Shown one piece after another: positions 11,004 to 22,883 of a stretch of 64,000 nt of DNA. Source of the DNA: Rhizopus sp. PT2906 (taxonomy: Eukaryota > Mucoromycota > Mucoromycetes > Mucorales > Rhizopodaceae); the NCBI GenBank assembly GCA_025529335.1, contig JAMYHX010000060.1, forward strand, positions 62,001 to 126,000, given 5' to 3'. The position numbers and the translations under genes are program-made. Within the stretch, counting starts at the first letter, position 1. Every line of letters begins with the position of its first letter. The notes beneath the pieces were generated by a model, which was not told the DNA's origin, made no database searches, and saw only the letters and a program-made list of their open reading frames with translations.

Positions 11004-12071
11004 AGCCACACATCGGAGAATGGTATGCTCTGGAAAAGAAAAAAACGTTTAGGAGTAAAATAGTTATAAAACATGACTTGTAATGGTTAATTTATAGGTT
11101 TAATAAAGGTCTTATGTTCCTTACCTTTTTTTTTTGTTTCTTGTCAATGAATTAGGTTTGAAACAAAATATTACAAGGTACGAACACAACGTGTTGGCTA
11201 AGGTTCTTAATGAAATCAAAAAGATATTGCTGTATTTGAATTTGAACAAAACTGAATTTCGATCTCAGGAGTTGTCCGTGAAATTTAAATTTAGATAAAT
11301 CATATTTACAAATTAGGTAAATAAAGTTGTCAAATTGTTCTTGATCTGTATACAACCTTGGGTACTCAAGTCCACAGCTCTTCTGATAGAATCACACAAA
11401 GTCTGATTGTCTTGTTTTCTGATCATTTTGTACAGCAGTCGCAACGCAAAAAGGGCAGTTTTTTAAAATTAAAAAGCAGAAATTTAAACCTCAATGAGCG
11501 GTTTTTTATGCTATGCCCAATGGGCAGTTTTTTTTTTTTTTTTTCATTGGATTTTTAGTGAGTACTACGCGCACAAGGAGTTCTACGAGAAGACTAATGC
11601 TACGGGCGCTTTCTTGGGGTACTATCTATGCTGTCACTACAACTTAACCTAAGGCTGTCCAGTTCATTCTCTCTGATATAAAATACGATGTCATCATAAT
11701 TACACGTGTTCTTGCATCTTTGTTGATAAACTGACAACATGAAACTAGAATAAATAACAACATTTCTTGAAAAGAGGCAATTCAAGATGGTTGAAAAGTT
11801 TTGCTGGAGGTGATATGGAGACGATTAAATTGAACGACCGATGCGGAATTTGATTGAAGAACAGTGTGCAACCAAAAACATTTAGTCCACATTTCCTGTC
11901 TGGGTATAGTCGTGAATGGTCTTTGTGGATAGTAGTTCATTGCTGTTGATGGATGCGGTCTATATCTTTATTTTAGCCAATCATAGAGTTGCTTTATTGA
12001 CTGTCTACTGTCTTTACTGTCAGTTCATATACTATATACACATTATTATTATTATTATTACTATTATCGTA
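11004..12071. other. Intergenic with one repeat fragment
   Basis: No gene is supported. It contains poly-T tracts (about 11126 and 11529), a repeat copy at 11563-11671 and an ATT microsatellite near 12040-12060 just before the next gene. Confidence 0.4.
11563..11671 (+). repeat. Dispersed repeat fragment, copy c
   Basis: Blocks GACTAATGCTACGGGCGC, CTATCTATGCTGTCACTA and CCTAAGGCTGTCCAGTTCA match, in order, the minus strand of 785-906, with a gap between the last two. Both copies are truncated, so the full element is not in the window. Confidence 0.5.
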
Positions 12072-13789
12072 ATGTCACACTCACGTGGCAATGACCCAGA
12101 ACCTTGTGTTTCCTTTTCCTCTTTGTTTTTCTCTTCTTTTTACCTGCATGAGCTCAGTTCATTCCAATGAAGATAAAAGACCAGCCATGCCCACATTAAA
12201 AAAGAGTATTTCCCGAAACTCAATACTATTAACAACAAAACCAAGTAAAGACTCCAAGCTTATTGTTGAAAATGCAGTATTTCCTGAGCAACAAGCACTT
12301 CCACTAACTGTTTGTAACTTTAACATACATTTGTTATATTTATCCTATTGACAGACTTGTTGCTATTAGAATGGCATATCAGCTAGTGAATCTACAAGGT
12401 CTATCAAGAGAAAATTTAAAAAGGCAAACATATCAAGTAGTTTTATGAATCCCACTGATATCTTTGCTCAAAATTTGAGTGATGCAGTCATGGACGCAGA
12501 AGGTTATTATACCTCGTTTAATATAATCTAAACTCACTCTATTCTAGATTCTGATGACCTTGAAGTGTACGTTTATCGAGATAAGCCCAAATACAATCAT
12601 TGGAATAACGAACTTGATCATCATTACTACTATCCTTATTACCAACATAATCATCCCCAACAACCTTATTATTATTATTATTCATCAACTGACACCGATG
12701 GCTGTGAATCTTCTTCAGCTGCATACAAAGAAAAACTACCTTCGAGACGTCCAGTATTACGATCCACTGTCTCTGAGATACCAACGTCTATCAAGGATAC
12801 CAACAGTGCAAGAAAGATTAGACCTCTGTACAATACTTTTTATTACAATTCACATATCAACCAAAGTGGCGATGAGGAATATACTTTAAGACATGCCCGT
12901 AGACGGAAACCTACGAATAACCATACAAAGAGGTTAGCCATCTATCTCATTTAGATCTTTATGCCTTTATATTTACATCCTTTCTTTTATATATATCAGG
13001 AAAAAGAAGTGGCTCTCTTACTTGTATGTATTCTTGGGTATTTTGTTCGCAATTTGCTTCACTTGGCTTATTATCGTCATGTGTGCAAGTCCGTTGAATG
13101 ATGTCGAGGTAGTGGGAATATCCAATGTATTAGGCACTCAAAAAGAGCTAATATTTAATCTGCACGTCAGAGCCAGGTAGACATATACATTACAATGATA
13201 AATTCATGAAAAGCTAAAGTACACCCATCCTTTCCTTACTAAAATAGAAATAGCAATTGGTGGACGATTACTATGACAACTGCTGCATTCAGCGTGTTCG
13301 CTTCTAGTCATTATGTCCCAACAGCTCTAGATAATAATGTCACTTATTTAGGTGCTGATCCTGCAGAATTCCTTGGTACTATTTATCATCTCGAAGATCC
13401 ACTTATCTATCAATCAGGCACACTATTTAATGCTACAGTAAGTGTAGCCACAAGTCAGATTCAAATAAAGAACCCTGGAGCAACTAAGGATGATATGAGT
13501 GGTAATGAACGATGGCAAGTATCTTTTGTGTGTGATGTATTATCAATGCAAACTAATATCAATTGTTCTTAGGTCTTTGCTCATTCGTTATCCTTATGAA
13601 CTGACCGTACGTGGAGTACTCAAGTACCAGATATTACCCTTCATTCCTTCTTTATCTCAATTACACTCTGTTCGTGTCTGCAAGATGGCAAGGGTTGATC
13701 CCTCTACTGGCCAAATATCCGACAATATCCCTATACCCGAAAAATCGATCTGTGATGATCCTTCACCTATTGAAGGATCCAATGCCTAA
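12072..13789 (+). CDS. Vac7-like vacuolar membrane protein (PI(3,5)P2 regulator family)
   Basis: Seven exons (12072..12105, 12158..12309, 12370..12502, 12548..12932, 13000..13176, 13248..13514, 13573..13789) give 454 residues. The N-terminal half is polar and low-complexity, with a His/Tyr-rich patch (HHYYYPYYQH), as in cytosolic Vac7 tails. A single membrane segment follows, LSYLYVFLGILFAICFT and on to WLIIVM, then DVEVVGISNVLG, KELIFNLHVRARN and NWWTI, a LEA2-like lumenal domain characteristic of Vac7. In yeast Vac7 activates the Fab1 lipid kinase on the vacuole. The sixth intron uses a GC-AG pair: GCAAGT as donor restores NERW-SLLIRYPY, while the nearby GT donor breaks the frame. Exons 1 and 2 are the least certain. 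Confidence 0.72.
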
Positions 13790-13880
13790 CAAAAAGCGCT
13801 GTCACATAATTTATCCTAAAAAATGGGTCCCCCCCCTTCTCATACATTTTCCCTTTCCTTCTCTGTCACTTTGATAATTC

Positions 13881-14770
13881 ATGTCACTACAATCATTAAG
13901 TAAACATCATTCTTGATCACAACCACTTGTTCTTTTCCTCTTCTAACAGAAAAAAAAAATTTTTTTTTTTTGCAGCTTCATCCTTTAAGCGACTTCAGCT
14001 TATTAAACGACCCTTGACAGCAAGGTATATTATTTAATAGATCACGGAAGAATTCAACCTAACATCTTTAATAGCTTCTCTACTTCAGCATGGAGGGCAG
14101 CTGATGAACCATTACAGGCAGAAAGACCACAAGTTGGAGCTTCCAGTCTCTTTGAAAATGTTCAAATTGAAGCAGAAAAAAATATTGAACAAGAAGATAA
14201 ACATGTTGAAAAACAAGTATGATTCCTTTCTTATTCTTTTGTCGACACCAACTTATTTCTCTTTTATAGTACACATTCTCTTCTGCTGACTTCTTAGTTA
14301 GCCCACGAAAACTAAACATGCTCGCTCGCCAAATCCGCAATTTACCTATTGACGAAGCTATAAAGCAAATGGAATTTTCAGATAAACGTGCAGCTAAAAA
14401 GATCTTGCACAATTTAGCATTTGCAAAAAAGAATGCTGCAAATCAAAAAGGAATGCAAAACATGATTGTTGGTAAATATAAGCAATCTCTCTTATTTCAA
14501 CATCAATTAACTTGTTATTCTCTAGCTCAAGCTTGGGTTGGAAAGGGAACATATCAGAAGCGTGTGAACCCTCATGGTCGTGGTCAATTTGGTGTCAAGG
14601 AAGTAAAGAAAGCACATATCACATTCCTTTTCAAGGAAGCATCTGCTGTTGCTGAATCATCAAAATTGGACAAGAGAAACATCAGAGGCTGGAAAAAGAC
14701 CAAGAAGGTTTGGACGCCTTTGAACGAAACAAAGCCTATTTATAACCCCAAACCATTCTACAATTGGTAA
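13881..14770 (+). CDS. Mitochondrial large-subunit ribosomal protein uL22m (MRPL22)
   Basis: Five exons (13881..13899, 13976..14024, 14075..14216, 14270..14471, 14526..14770) give 218 residues. The start was chosen because splicing yields a mitochondrial presequence, MSLQSLTSSFKRLQLIKR, with Arg/Lys/Ser and no acidic residues. The uL22 core follows: SPRKLNMLARQIRNLPIDEA, then KRAAKKILHNLAFAKKNA, AQAWVGKGTYQKRVNPHGRG and KKAHITFLFKE. It binds 23S-type rRNA near the polypeptide exit tunnel of the mitoribosome. The basic C-terminus ends PKPFYNW. Confidence 0.9.
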
Positions 14771-15460
14771 TCAAATTTATGCGTGTGTGTGTGTGTATTC
14801 TTAGACTGTCATAATAAAAGAAGTATGTATTGTATATGGATTATCAATTCTTTTTAAGGCGTCCTTTTGCTTAACATACGATATCAACTTGCCCCAAACA
14901 CCGGATTAACAGCAGTCAAAGATGGTCTCCGTCCCTTTTTTTTTCGTTGAATATCATTCCAACAAACATCATTGTCTAGACATGATTGAGTGGGAAATGA
15001 GTTTGTAACTTTATTCAATAAGAGATAGCATTCAAGGCATCAGATAAGATAGAATCCAAGGGAGTAAAAGGGGGGGGGAACAGTGTCAGAAGGCTCAGTG
15101 GCTTGAAGTGAGTTCTTTTTTTTCTCAAAAAGATGATTTGATATTACTGTGATCAAGTTCCAAGTAACATACAGTCTAATAAAGGTTAGCAAGAAGTTTT
15201 TAGAATACTCATCGACTGTGGAGTAGGTCGCTTAAAATTCTTACTTGAATCAAAAGGATTAATTACTATATCTTGGAACTTCTCGAGAATGGCGAAGTAC
15301 CGTCTTTGGTAAGCATAAAACGAATGATACATTATTTTTATTCATTAGCTTTCTAGTTAATAATAATACAAGGTTTGCTGACTATACACATATTATATAC
15401 AATAAAGAAAAAGGAGACCGTGTGATCGATCCTTTCCATTTTTAATCTACAAGGTCATTA
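14771..15460. other. Intergenic between convergent genes
   Basis: 3' flanks of uL22m and the minus-strand transcription factor gene. It holds a short GT microsatellite at 14781-14795, a G9 run near 15070 and AATAAA-like signals. No gene is supported. Confidence 0.4.
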
Positions 15461-17532
15461 TTACCTTATGAAAAATTGGGATACATCATGCAGTAATGCA
15501 CACCAAGGGTCTGGAAATCGGTCGTAGTAGTCAATATCCACACTTCCATTGTGGATAAAGTCTTTGATGTCTTTTTTCTCAGCTAACAGTTGAGGAGGAG
15601 TATCTTCGCGTTGAATTCCACGAATATTACAGATAATGTCAAGACACTTTTGAAACATCTTCTGTGCCTCTAAAACACTGCTCTTGATAGGAGAAGAGCA
15701 CTGTAAGACGATAGGGTCAACTAAGTAAAGCATGATGATCATTGAGGTTAATTTGACATGACCTAGAGTAATATTTTAGTTATATAGCCACTTGATGACC
15801 GCTCTTTAAACTCACAAGGCGATAATGTCTTGAGCTTAAACAGTCTTTGGACTCCATAAAGCAATAGCCGTGACATTTTTAGCGACTTTTCTAGAGCATT
15901 CCGTTGAATATGTTGCAATAGCAAATCGTTCTCATCATTCACAGATACTGGTTGCAAAATTGTAACGTATAATATGACAATGAGCACTGCAAAATGCAGA
16001 AAGGCATGAATGGCAACAGGATTCGTTGTTTGATCTAAAGCCTTTCTACATTTCGCTTCATCAAAGACATTATCGCATAGTCGCCACTCACTAGGAATAT
16101 TTTTTCCAAAATCGAGTAAAAACTGGTCCATTCTAGCGACGGTTTCAAAGCTGATGGTGCATGTACTCCCGATTAAGATAAGATGTATTTGTTCCTATAT
16201 ACAGTAAGCGTATCAGTGTAAGAGGAAAGCAAACAAAGAGTGTCCATGACATACCACCAGCATATCTACAAATGGTTCTTCATATAAATGGTTTACCCAC
16301 GTCATGACTCGAATGAAATCCTTTGTTTCTTCAAGCTCATCTGGAAGTGTGTTCATAACTGGAAAGGGGATAGGCTGTCGGGTAATCGGCTTGTTGACAA
16401 CACAATCAAGCGTTATACGAAGACAGTAAGCTACTGAAAAATGACGGGCAAAGAGAGCATAGTCTATACCGGTTTGAATCTTGGCTGCCTCGTATTCGGA
16501 CCGCAGATCAAGGCAGATCTGATAGCCCATGGTCACATAAGTGTCATATTCTATTAATTTCAATGTCATATGCATATACGAAAAGAGCATATTGATCGCA
16601 ATCACATTCTCTAACCGCTTATCAGGCTCATCAAACTGATCCACCAACTTCTCTTTAGCCTTTAGATAAAAGTAGTCGCACATATCCCTTCGCTGATAGG
16701 CATTAAAGTCGAGATGATCGCAGGGTGTTGCGCAAACATAACAGCATAAAGAAGCACAGATCAAGTCATCCAAGGGCTCCTTCAACTGGCTGTATCGTTT
16801 CCTGAATGATGATTCATGCAGCCATCCGCAGTAAAGGTTATGGCAATTGAAATAGATGTCAACAAGTCTATCAAGCAGCATACGTGAGCCACATGGGATG
16901 TGATTGATTAACAATGCTTGTTGGCCAAGCATCCTCTTCTTTATCCATTTTGTCAACATTTTCCCTGTTAATCCATAAAAGCCTCCATATTCTTGTGATT
17001 TGAATCTTATCAGAATACTGCCTCCGTCAGACCAACTGTCTTAACTTGAGCTGCTACTGTAGCTGGTCATGGGTGATAGATATTCAATTGATGTGTAGTG
17101 TGGTAATAGGTCGCTAATGTACTTTATGCCTGTATCAATAGTGAAATATCCATTATTGATTTTGATTTTCCAGTTATAGAACAGGTTCTCGATTGTAGAT
17201 CGTGGTAAGGTCATTGTATTGTTCTTGATGTATAAAGGAGATTTTATTCCCAGTGTCTTTAATTCATGTTCCATCCTCTGAATTGCTTGATTTAGTTCGT
17301 TCACCTCCTGATTTAGGCATTCGACTTCATTGTTTGGATCTAATGCGCAATTCTCTGGCCTTGCGCATATTTTATCCAATTTTTGACATCTCAAACAGGG
17401 TTGATCTGGACTGATCTGTATGCATTTACGACGTTGCTTTCTACATTCTACAATATGTTGAGGTCATTAGAAAAAAAAAAAAAAGAGTACCAAGGAATTC
17501 TTACCAGTGCAGGGTGTATGTCTATTTTTCAT
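15461..17532 (-). pseudogene. Zn2Cys6 transcription factor, paralogue A, interrupted by an in-frame TAA
   Basis: Four exons (17532..17505, 17447..16255, 16194..15816, 15762..15461) form a 634-codon frame. The Zn2Cys6 cluster crosses intron 1: CTEC, RKQRRKC, then CLRC and QKLDKIC. A coiled-coil linker (ELNQAIQRMEHELKTLG) and the fungal TF middle-homology region follow, including IYFNCHNLYCGWLHESSF and the YDRFPDPW block near the end. The only defect is TAA at 17041-17043, between the linker and the regulatory domain. Translation as written gives 144 residues carrying just the DNA-binding and dimerisation parts. All other exons and splice sites remain clean, so the mutation is recent, or the truncated product is kept, or the base is an assembly error. 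Paralogue B at 20680-22713 has the same intron positions and no stop. Confidence 0.85.
16529..16866 (-). repeat. Near-identical tract shared with paralogue B
   Basis: These 338 bases match 21736-22073 with two differences seen by eye, while sequence on both sides diverges strongly. It lies inside exon 2 of paralogue A. A second identical block of 47 bases (16454-16500 versus 21661-21707) is separated from it by a 28-base divergent patch. Confidence 0.85.
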
Positions 17533-18005
17533 GTGTTTGTTTCCGATAAATAAATGAAAAAAAAAAGCACCAATGATTTTATATAAGCATAATCCTTGCC
17601 TCTAAACTTACGGAGTTTCCTCTCCTCTCTTTCCCTCTCTCTCTTTGCAACCATTGTACTTGTTTGAATTCAATAAAGAAGCTATGTACTGTAAATGAAT
17701 TCAATGTCTGATTTATGAATGTCTTGTGTTTTATACTTATTCATCTGTATCTATCTAAAAATTATCACACGTCCTTTTTTAATATTACACTCGCCTTTCT
17801 CAAAACAAGTTGTTTAGTCATCATCTCCTACCCTAAATCTGCACAAAAAAAAAAGAATATAACTTTGATAATATGGACTTGGAAGCATTTATGGTATAAT
17901 TACTTCTTTAGTAAGCGAGACTCACTTTTCTAACAAGAAAACTATATGATTTACTTGATATAACTAGTGTAATATTCAAATTTACTTTTATAATGTCTAT
18001 GTGCC
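17533..18005. other. Intergenic, promoter side of paralogue A
   Basis: AT- and CT-rich DNA with a (TCTC) patch near 17620-17645. No gene is supported. Confidence 0.4.
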
Positions 18006-18476
18006 TCAATGCGCCACTTCTACAGATCTTCTTTCCACTTCTTCGCTTTGGTGTCCTTCTGGCCTTGAAATGAGCTTTCCGTTTTTCCCCCAGTAAACAA
18101 AAATATGCAAGGTGTTTATAGCAACAAAAAGGCATCCCATGATAACTCTTAGCCAAAGGTAACCAATGATCTCATACAAGACACCGTCTATAGATGGGCC
18201 TGCAGAAAATGCAATGTTAAGCTATCAATAGCTCATGCTTTGGTCATCATCAGAATCTCCCGGATTCAGGAACTGATCAATGTGTCCCATCTCGGCTAGA
18301 GCCGATGCTAAGACTGTAAAGATGCAGAATCCCTTGTGTGGTAAGCGGGAGCAACATTGCCAATTATCCATATTGGTGTCACAACAGTATAAGTTACCAA
18401 GCAGATGGAGAGGCGATAAATGTGGGAGCGACGAAACCGATATAAGCGATATCAATCGGAATAACATCAGTTGTTA
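18006..18476 (-). pseudogene. C-terminal relic of an MFS transporter
   Basis: Minus-strand pieces in different frames resemble the end of a drug:H+ antiporter-type MFS protein: PIDIAYIGFVAPTFIASPSAW, then WIIGNVAPAYHT, then VLASALAEMGHIDQFLNPG, and after a stop and frame change GPSIDGVLYEIIGYLWLR and IMGCLFVAINTLHIFVYWG. Several shifts and stops separate the pieces and the first ten or so membrane segments are missing. It is a dead remnant lying between the two transcription factor paralogues. Confidence 0.55.
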
Positions 18477-18609
18477 ATTGAACATTCAGTGAGGACTAGT
18501 GAGACATATACATATAATAGATTAACATAATACAAGAAAGAAAAAGACTAAAGGCATTACCTTCATTGTATCGGCAGTCAATAAAAAAATTCTTGTAATC
18601 TATACTCTT

Positions 18610-19435
18610 TTACATCTTTCTATATGCGCGTCTTGGATGAGGAAACCATGGTAGCTTGGGCAGGAGCAAGAAAAACTTTCGATACCAGGGCTGGGTAGCT
18701 ACCATATCCTCTATCGTCTTTTCGGCAATATTGCTACTGTGGGTCGTACCTACCACAATTGCCGTTGCCTCCAATCCGACTTTGGATGTGGTTATCTTCT
18801 TGGTAACGTTTCCGAAGACCGTGCCCACAAGCATAGCGTCCCTGGTGTGTTGATCTCCTGGTCTGTAATAGTAGTCTTCGAAGGTTGGGTTGTTTAAACT
18901 CCAGTTAGCATGCAATTTGATATCTTCAATAGGAATACCAGCCATAGTCGCTTTGGTGCTGGACGCGGAACGGAGAAAATGTGCCTTGAATCTTGTTGTG
19001 TCGATTCTTGACATCTTCATAACTTCTTCCAGCCATACGCTAACAGTCTTGGGTCTAATTGATCGTGCTCCGTACTTGTCGTGCGCGACGTGAGCCAAAA
19101 AGAGAGCGTGATTGTCTTCTAGATCGTGGCGTATGTAGGACGTCAGTTGGTTGAACGCGTGCAAAGTTCGTACAGGGCAGAGATTCTCGTTCATCGTTAT
19201 TCCAATCTTACTTGCTTTTGGTTGCATTTCTTTTGGTTGGCGTGCGACCAATGTGGCACCGATTATATTGCCTTCGAATTCTACGAAGGTGACAACTCGA
19301 TGTTGAAGATTCCCCAAATCAGACCTCGGCCGCCATATGGTTGCAACTGTTAAAAGTACTAGCATCTTCTTCTGTAGTTTATCTAAGGACAAGTCCTTGG
19401 TAGCATCCCCAGTTTTTCACTAGAACCAATATGGG
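18610..19435 (-). pseudogene. Tyrosine recombinase relic, DIRS-retrotransposon type
   Basis: A minus-strand frame of about 270 codons (260 residues from 19392) carries the tyrosine recombinase catalytic set: Arg in TIWRPRSDLGNL, the HxxR box in AHFLRSASSTKA, and the distal HANWSLNN followed by YYYR with the candidate nucleophile Tyr. The wording of AHxxRSASSTKA and HANWSLN is typical of DIRS-like retrotransposons, which are common in Mucorales. No reverse transcriptase or RNase H was found beside it and the frame is closed upstream at about 19436, so this is a solo fragment of the element's 3' gene. Confidence 0.7.
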
Positions 19436-20679
19436 ATCGATATCAAAGAGCGCATCCGAAGTCGAATTGGAGACAACGGCAATTGTGATAGGTACGATCC
19501 GTAACTATTTAAAAAAGCGGGCAGTGTTTTCAAACTTCCGGTAAATTGAGAGTGGAAGCACAGTATTAAAAATGATAGTTTCACTTATTATTATTGTGAT
19601 TGGTCAGTTTATGTTACTGAGCTTTTATTATTGATGCCAAACTGTTATTAAACAAGTATTACAATGTAAGAATTACGTTTTTTCTTTTCATTTAGATTAA
19701 TTCTAATAATAAAAAAAGAAAGCATATTGCTTTAGAGAAGAAAAATAAGAATTCCCGCTCCACCTTCGAAGAGGCAAAAGACCAGCTACCCCGTACTTCA
19801 ACATCCAAGATGCTCTAGGAACATCTCTTCAATCTCGGAATGGGCAAACTATAGAGTTCGAGTGTGAAGGCAGAAAAAAAAAGGTTGAAGAGAGCCTTTT
19901 TATAGTTTTTGATTTGTTTACATTGTGACTTTGAAAAGTGTCCCTGAGTTGAAAAAGAATTCCTTGGCTGCATGAATTATTTTAGAGAACATTAATCTTC
20001 ACTCTTCATTGGACGACTTTGTAGTAGGCTTACATCGTAGGACACGTTATTAAATAGCACTAAACTATCCTTTCAGCTATTTCTTTAACAGCATAAATCA
20101 TATTAACTTAACCATTAGATCTTACGTTTACCGACAAGGATCGAAAAGAGTCTATGGCTGAGGATGAATGCTTCAACGGAAAGCTTAACTTGCGGTTCAA
20201 ATTAAAGTCTGATAGTAGTATTTTTATAGACAATAAGCACAGATGAGATTTATAAGATTTTGAAAATATGGCAAGATATCCCTGCAGCTTTGCTCCTCAG
20301 CATAGGATTCAATGCAGCTTCAATACTTATTATAATATTTCTTATCTATTCATGTCTGGTTAGAACAACAGGACGTTTATTGATGTTTATTGATGTTTAT
20401 TGGTGTTTATTTTTAGTACTTAAAGTACATTCTTTTCAATCGCAAGAAATCAACTATAATAACAAAGCAATTGATCCGAAAAGCATGTATATCACATATT
20501 TGATTGTAACGATGCTTTGATAAAAATGTTGAGTAAAGAAGAAACAGGATAAATTAAGGGTAGACTATAGGTTGTAAAAAAAAAAAAAGAAACCCTTTAT
20601 GATTTCTCCTAGTTTATATTACATCAAGAACTATATACATAAAAAAAAGATAGAGTACTCATTCTACGCTAAGCTTCTT
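19436..20679. other. Intergenic
   Basis: Mostly AT-rich DNA between the recombinase relic and paralogue B. An 86-codon plus frame at 20260-20520 begins with hydrophobic residues but contains a DNA tandem repeat and no motif, so it is not called as a gene. Confidence 0.35.
20374..20410 (+). repeat. 10-bp tandem repeat
   Basis: Three to four head-to-tail copies of TGATGTTTAT (the first and last copies slightly changed). Function unknown; probably replication slippage. Confidence 0.6.
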
Positions 20680-22713
20680 TTACAAGAAACAGCGGGATAT
20701 ATCGTGTAGTAATGCACACCAAGGATCTGGAAAACGATCATAATAGTCAATATCCACCTTTCTACTATGAATAAAGTCTCTAATATCCCTCTTCACATCC
20801 AGCAACTGGGGAAAGGTATCTTCGCATTGAACTCCACGAATGGTGTTGATTATGACAAGACACTCTTGAAGCAACTGTTGACCCTCAATAACGACGGCTT
20901 CAACGGTTGAGGAGCACTGTAGAACTAAGAGATCAATTAAATAGAACATGAACATTGAGGACATCATGACCACTTGACCTATATTTATGTTTAAAAATCA
21001 TTTGTTTCACATATACAACGGAATAGACTTACAGTGTGATGAGCTCTTGAGTTGATATAATCTTCTCATCCCATAAAGCATTAGACGTGTCATCTGTGAT
21101 GACCTTTCAAGGGCAATTTGCTGAATATGCTGTAGCAGTATATCATTTTCGTCATTTGTAGGGATTGGCTGTAGTATCATTACGTATATTGTATCTATAA
21201 GCAATATGAAATGTAAAAAGGAAAAAATGACAACAGAGTCCTTTGATTGATCTAAAGCCTGTCTACACTTTGCTTCATTAAAAAAATCATCACATAATTG
21301 CAGGTCCTTGGGAATCATTTTCCGAAAATCGGTCAAGAACTGCTCCAGCTTGAATATTGTATCAAAGCTTAGAGCACAAGTGTTTCCAAGGGATAAAATG
21401 TGAACTTGTTCCTATAAAGTATTGCATTAAAAATCAAATATCATACATAAACATGACATACTTCTAGTCTATCCATAACTGGATTTGAGTACACTTCATT
21501 CAGCCATTCAAGTACTTGCAGATACTCTTTTGTTTCTTTAGGTTCATATGGAAATGCATTCATTTTTGGTAAAGAATTGGGCAGATGCGAACGTGGTTTA
21601 TTTGCGATGCAGTCGAGCGTCAAGCGAACACAAGAGATCTGTGTAAAATGACGAGCAAATAGAGCATAGTCTATACCGGTTTGAATCTTGGCTGCCTCGT
21701 ATTCGGACTGAAGGTCGTAACATATTTGAGTACTTATGGTCACGTAAGTGTCATATTCTATTAATTTCAATGTCATATGCATATACGAAAAGAGCATATT
21801 GATCGCAATCACATTCTCTAACCGCTTATCAGGCTCATCAAACTGATCCACCAACTTCTCTTTAGCCTTTAGATAAAAGTAGTCGCACATATCCCTTCGC
21901 TGATAGGCATTAAAGTCGAGATGATCGCAGGGTGTTGCGCAAACATAACAGCATAAAGAAGCACAGATCAAGTCATCCAAGGGCTCCTTCAACTGGCTGT
22001 ATCGTTTCCTGAATGATGATTCATGCAGCCATCCGCAGTAAAGGTTATGGCAATTGAAATAGATATCAACAAGCTTATCGATTAAACTACGCGAACTGAA
22101 CATGACGTGGCCTAGTAATAACTTGTGCTCATCGGATCTCTTTTTCGTAGACAGTTTAGGTATAATCTTCCCTGCTAGAGAAAACAGACTTCCATGGCCT
22201 TGTAACTTAAAACGTACTAAAGCGCTGCTTCCGTCTGGTAACTGGGTGGCGTAGCTGCTCAGGGGAGACATATATCTAAGGGATGGTTGCTGCGATAGTA
22301 AGTCGCCGATGCTTTTAATGCCTGTCTCAATAGTAAAGCAACCATTATTGATTTCGATCTTCCAATTATAAAGCAGATTGTCAATTGCAGATCGTGGTAA
22401 GGTCATTGCATTGTTCTTGATGTACAATGGAGATCTTGTTCCCAATGTCTTTAATTCATGCTCCATTCTCTGAATTGCTTGATTTAGTTCGCACACTTGT
22501 TCTTTTAGGTAGTCCAGTTCATTATCTGGTTCTACCGCATTATCCTCTTTCCTTGGACACATTTTATCCATCTTTTGACAGCGTAAACAAGACTGCCCAG
22601 GAGCAACTCGAACGCATTTACGACGTTTTCTTCTACATTCTATTGTTGTGTTAATAAATACAAGAATGAATAGGTGATTCTATACCAAAGCAGGGCGTTT
22701 GTTTATCTGTCAT
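20680..22713 (-). CDS. Zn2Cys6 transcription factor, paralogue B (intact)
   Basis: Four exons (22713..22686, 22639..21462, 21411..21033, 20978..20680) encode 627 residues with introns at the same places as paralogue A. The zinc cluster spans intron 1: CFEC, RRKRRKC, then CLRC and QKMDKMC. A coiled-coil linker (ELNQAIQRMEHELKTLG) and a fungal-specific regulatory domain follow, with LVDIYFNCHNLYCGWLHE, LDFNAYQRRDMCDYFYLKA, and the C-terminal KVDIDYYDRFPDPWCALLHD. It should be a nuclear DNA-binding regulator recognising CGG half-sites; the target pathway is unknown. Residues in the middle of exon 2 come from the tract shared with paralogue A. Confidence 0.88.
21736..22073 (-). repeat. Near-identical tract shared with paralogue A
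   Basis: Partner of 16529-16866. Both are in the same orientation and at the same place in exon 2, with two differences in 338 bases by eye. Confidence 0.85.
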
Positions 22714-22883
22714 TTGAGACAAAGACAAAAAAAAAACAGTTTTTGATATGATGTCTAGGTTTTATATTCTATTGTTTTCATGAATGCCTACAAGCACACT
22801 CTTTTCGATTCTGAAATTCCGAACATTGTTTGACAAGAGAGAGTATGTGCGTAGATAAAACTATATATCATTTGCTTTTTATT

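Noticed and set aside
13533..13572. GT donor alternatives (13518 or nearby) for the sixth Vac7-like intron.
   Set aside because: They break the frame or add residues not fitting the domain; GC-AG with GCAAGT gives a continuous LEA2-like sequence.
20260..20520. 86-codon hydrophobic frame upstream of paralogue B.
   Set aside because: It is partly made of a 10-bp tandem repeat and has no promoter or family support.
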